Origin: Candidatus Methanomethylicaceae archaeon
GTDB taxonomy: Archaea > Thermoproteota > Methanomethylicia > Methanomethylicales > Methanomethylicaceae
Direction: 5' to 3'
NCBI GenBank assembly: GCA_015660995.1
Contig: JACTUC010000005.1
Span: 49,861-113,860 of the forward strand
Length of the DNA stretch: 64,000 nucleotides
Part shown: positions 61,788 through 64,000 of the stretch, in pieces
Layout of the letters: each line of letters starts with the position of its first letter
Numbering within the stretch: position 1 is the first letter of the stretch
Made by a program: the position numbers and the translations under genes
Notes under the pieces: model-generated
Databases searched by the model: none
Told to the model about the DNA's origin: nothing
The model's input: the letters and a program-made list of their open reading frames with translations, nothing else

Positions 61788-63731
61788 ATGCAATTGAATG
61801 GCGTGGACAGGAAAATAATTATTCTTGTTTTGATAATCTTTGCCCTTGCCTTGTCCGTATCGATCCACGCGGTAGCAGCTGATGGGGATTACAAGGTGCT
61901 CGTGTACAACGAGACGGTCACGGTCCTTGATGACAGGACGGTAATGGTCTCCCTGGACTACAACTTCTCATGGAACCAGGATGGCTACATTGTCAGAGAC
62001 TGGAGCATGAATATCCCGAGCGGAGATGCCTATGGGATCGTTGTGGAGAACGATAACGGCCCTCTACCCTTTACCTCAACCGCTTCTGCGAACTGGACCT
62101 CACTGGATATCGACCTTATGCAGGACGTACATGCGGGGCAGACATACATGTTTAAAGTCAGCTACCTTTCACAGGACAACATTCAATCAATCGGACCGGA
62201 GAGAGATCTCTCAATGTGGACCATTTCAGACAATGTCCCCAAGGATAGTGTCTCCCTGACAGTAAAGATTCCTAATAGCTATGGGGTCGTCAATTGGGAT
62301 CCTCAGTTCATGACGGAGACCAATAATGCCAACGAGACGGTGCTGAATGGGCAGGCTGCAAACGTTAGCGCTGACACCAACCTCATGCTCAACGTCAATT
62401 ATGCCACGACAGAAGTAAGGTACGACATAGTCTACCAGTACCTATTCAATAACACCGGGTCCAGCACGGACTTCGGCTCTGAGTTTGAGCTCCCGATCTA
62501 CACCCAATCGGTAGATCAGGAGAACACACCGTACAGCTCGATCCCTGCGCCCGTTAGCACATGGAATGACTCCTCCGAAAATTTGAGAGCAAACTATACT
62601 TTTGCTCAGATAGGGCCAGGCGACATAGCCAACATTACTGTGAGCTACCAGACAGAAATAATGTTGCCACCTACGATTGATCCATCGAGCTCGGGCACGC
62701 TAAGCGACATACCTTCCAGCTATCTTGGTTATACCTCAGCGGACAAGTATTGGGAGATAAACGATCCTGCGATAGTAAGCCTTTCGCAGAACCTAACCAG
62801 AAATGAGCAGACGGTTCTAGGGATGGTCAAGTCGATCTACAATTTTACAACTACAAACATCTCTTACGATTACGTAAAGTATGATTTGATAATTAGCGGA
62901 GTCTCCGTTGAGAGGTACGGCGCGGTCAAGACGCTCTCGCTGGGCATGGGCGTCTGCGAGGACATCACGGATCTATTTGTCACCCTCTGCAGAGCTGCGG
63001 GCATCCCTGCAATTGAGATCACGGGACCCATCTACAGCCAAGATGGCCTAATGGGGATCGGGGAGACGCATGCATGGGCTGATGTCTACGTGCCCGGGTA
63101 TGGCTGGCTCGAGGTAGATCCCACCTGGAAAGAATTCGGAACGCTGGATGGCAGGCATATCGCTGAAAGCACCTTCAGCAACTCATCCGAGCCGGACTGG
63201 ATTATCTTAGGAAATTTCCGGTCGGGGACTTATGAAGTATTGACATACATAACGATGGTCACCAGCTCTTCCTTATACTTGGCTAATCCGAGCATAACTG
63301 CTGTAGCAGTCGGGGATCTTCAGACGGGCACGCCGATTGATCTGAAGGTGTTGGTAAGTAACTTCGGCAACGGGACTGCATATTCAACTAATGTGACCGT
63401 AATTGGATCCGCGAATTTGACTGTTTCCAATGCCAGCATCTCCTTCGGCAATGTAAGGGGGTACGATACGGAGACCGCTAGTCTCGTGGCAAGCACCGAG
63501 ACAGCTGGCAATTATTCGGTCGTGTTCAATCTGAAGTACTTGACGGATGCAGGTCAGGCTGTCAATCAGAGCTACATTTGCAATTTCCTGGTGACGAAGA
63601 AGCCAGCGTTCACGCTTGATGAGTTAGCTAGTTCTGTGAACGACATGATCTGGATGGGGTTGGGAGTGGGTTTCCTCATTGCGCTTGTAGCGATCCTAGC
63701 GGTCTGGAGGACCAAGCGTTCGGGGTTCTGA
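61788..63731 (+). CDS. Membrane-anchored transglutaminase-like protein
   Basis: From ATG 61788 the protein has 647 residues. A signal peptide (KIIILVLIIFALALSVSIHAVAA) is followed by an Asn/Thr-rich outer region of about 330 residues, then a transglutaminase/protease core with the triad C390 (GVCEDITDLF), H428 (ETHAWADVY) and D444 (LEVDPTW). A beta-sandwich domain of CARDB type (DLQTGTPIDLKVLVSNFGNG) and a C-terminal helix (MGLGVGFLIALVAILAVW) with RTKRSGF end it. It would act on proteins or peptides at the cell surface. An upstream in-frame start would add 35 unlikely residues. Confidence 0.85.
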   Translation: MQLNGVDRKIIILVLIIFALALSVSIHAVAADGDYKVLVYNETVTVLDDRTVMVSLDYNFSWNQDGYIVRDWSMNIPSGDAYGIVVENDNGPLPFTSTASANWTSLDIDLMQDVHAGQTYMFKVSYLSQDNIQSIGPERDLSMWTISDNVPKDSVSLTVKIPNSYGVVNWDPQFMTETNNANETVLNGQAANVSADTNLMLNVNYATTEVRYDIVYQYLFNNTGSSTDFGSEFELPIYTQSVDQENTPYSSIPAPVSTWNDSSENLRANYTFAQIGPGDIANITVSYQTEIMLPPTIDPSSSGTLSDIPSSYLGYTSADKYWEINDPAIVSLSQNLTRNEQTVLGMVKSIYNFTTTNISYDYVKYDLIISGVSVERYGAVKTLSLGMGVCEDITDLFVTLCRAAGIPAIEITGPIYSQDGLMGIGETHAWADVYVPGYGWLEVDPTWKEFGTLDGRHIAESTFSNSSEPDWIILGNFRSGTYEVLTYITMVTSSSLYLANPSITAVAVGDLQTGTPIDLKVLVSNFGNGTAYSTNVTVIGSANLTVSNASISFGNVRGYDTETASLVASTETAGNYSVVFNLKYLTDAGQAVNQSYICNFLVTKKPAFTLDELASSVNDMIWMGLGVGFLIALVAILAVWRTKRSGF

Positions 63732-63841
63732 GAGTTCATTGCAGCCTTCCACGGATTCATTAAGGCTAATTCTGGTCCAGAAAGTCACGTAAAGTTATAT
63801 TTTGAAGTCATGAATAAGTTATATTGGAATTTTCACAGGGG

Positions 63842-64000
63842 ATGCGATTGAGAAGGATGAGAGGATTTAACAGGCTCACCAAAGTTGATGATGCCCAGAG
63901 TATAATCATGGACCGCTGCGGAGACGATTTCAGAGAGACTGAAGTAGTTGGAGTGGAGGAGGCATGGGGTAGGGTACTGGAGGAAGACGTTGTATCCACT
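63842..64000 (+). CDS. moeA: Molybdopterin molybdenumtransferase, 5' end only
   Basis: The last 53 codons read MRLRRMRGFNRLTKVDDAQ at the start and VVGVEEAWGRVLEEDVVST at the edge, the standard N-terminal segment of MoeA (about 400 residues), which inserts molybdate into molybdopterin. Start is ATG 63842 or ATG 63857; the second follows GAGAAGG. Together with the Mop protein it points to molybdenum or tungsten enzymes in the genome. Confidence 0.85.
   Translation, partial: MRLRRMRGFNRLTKVDDAQSIIMDRCGDDFRETEVVGVEEAWGRVLEEDVVST

Overview
The window reads as a piece of an archaeal chromosome. TATA boxes sit 25 to 35 bases ahead of starts, several leaders are very short, and GTG or TTG starts are common. 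Marker families include ADP-forming acyl-CoA synthetase, PurS, mevalonate kinase, an AbrB-PhoU fusion regulator and NikR. No rRNA, tRNA or ribosomal protein gene is present, so placement is only inferred: most likely a TACK archaeon (Nitrososphaeria or Bathyarchaeia-like) with anaerobic hydrogen and corrinoid chemistry. Base composition is near half GC. The window cuts a cupin gene at the left edge and moeA at the right edge.

Region by region: 1-10.3 kb holds mixed metabolic and transport genes, including a radical SAM protein, a DMT exporter, a ZnuABC-type metal importer followed by a NikR-type regulator, a UspA protein and a HAD phosphatase. 10.5-21.2 kb is a long purine operon (purC, two tandem purF paralogues, purD, purT, purE, purS, purL, purQ); purM (30.6-31.8 kb) and purB (49.9-51.3 kb) lie apart. 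21.3-26.7 kb is a phosphate regulon (pstSCAB, phoU and a divergent AbrB-PhoU regulator). 27.4-28.4 kb is a decayed stretch that holds the C-terminal end of a cas1 gene fused to the tail of an unrelated secreted protein.

32.3-40.1 kb, all on the minus strand, joins a corrinoid methyl-transfer module (corrinoid protein, UroD/MtaA-like methyltransferase, hydantoinase-type ASKHA protein, CobW GTPase, small unknown protein) to a CbiMNQO cobalt/nickel importer. An orphan DNA-specificity protein, a LUD protein and a truncated pirin follow.

42.7-48.8 kb is the most striking locus: an eight-gene minus-strand operon. It encodes the core of a formate-hydrogenlyase-like group 4 [NiFe] hydrogenase (HycB, HycD, HycE, HycF and HycG equivalents) without the HycC/NuoL antiporter subunit. 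It also encodes a complete HdrB, an HdrC-like protein stripped of its iron-sulfur cysteines and a small four-helix membrane protein. The arrangement suggests that heterodisulfide-reductase chemistry takes the docking place of formate dehydrogenase.

The rest (49-64 kb) holds an NCS1 permease, Mrp, an ECF S component, a DUF4430 protein, YkgJ, mevalonate kinase, TldE, a bacterial-looking catalase, a Mop protein, a class III aminotransferase and a membrane-anchored transglutaminase-like protein. Functionally, Ni and Co import (NikR, Znu-type and Cbi systems) fits a cell that needs nickel for the hydrogenase and cobalt for corrinoid methyl transfer.
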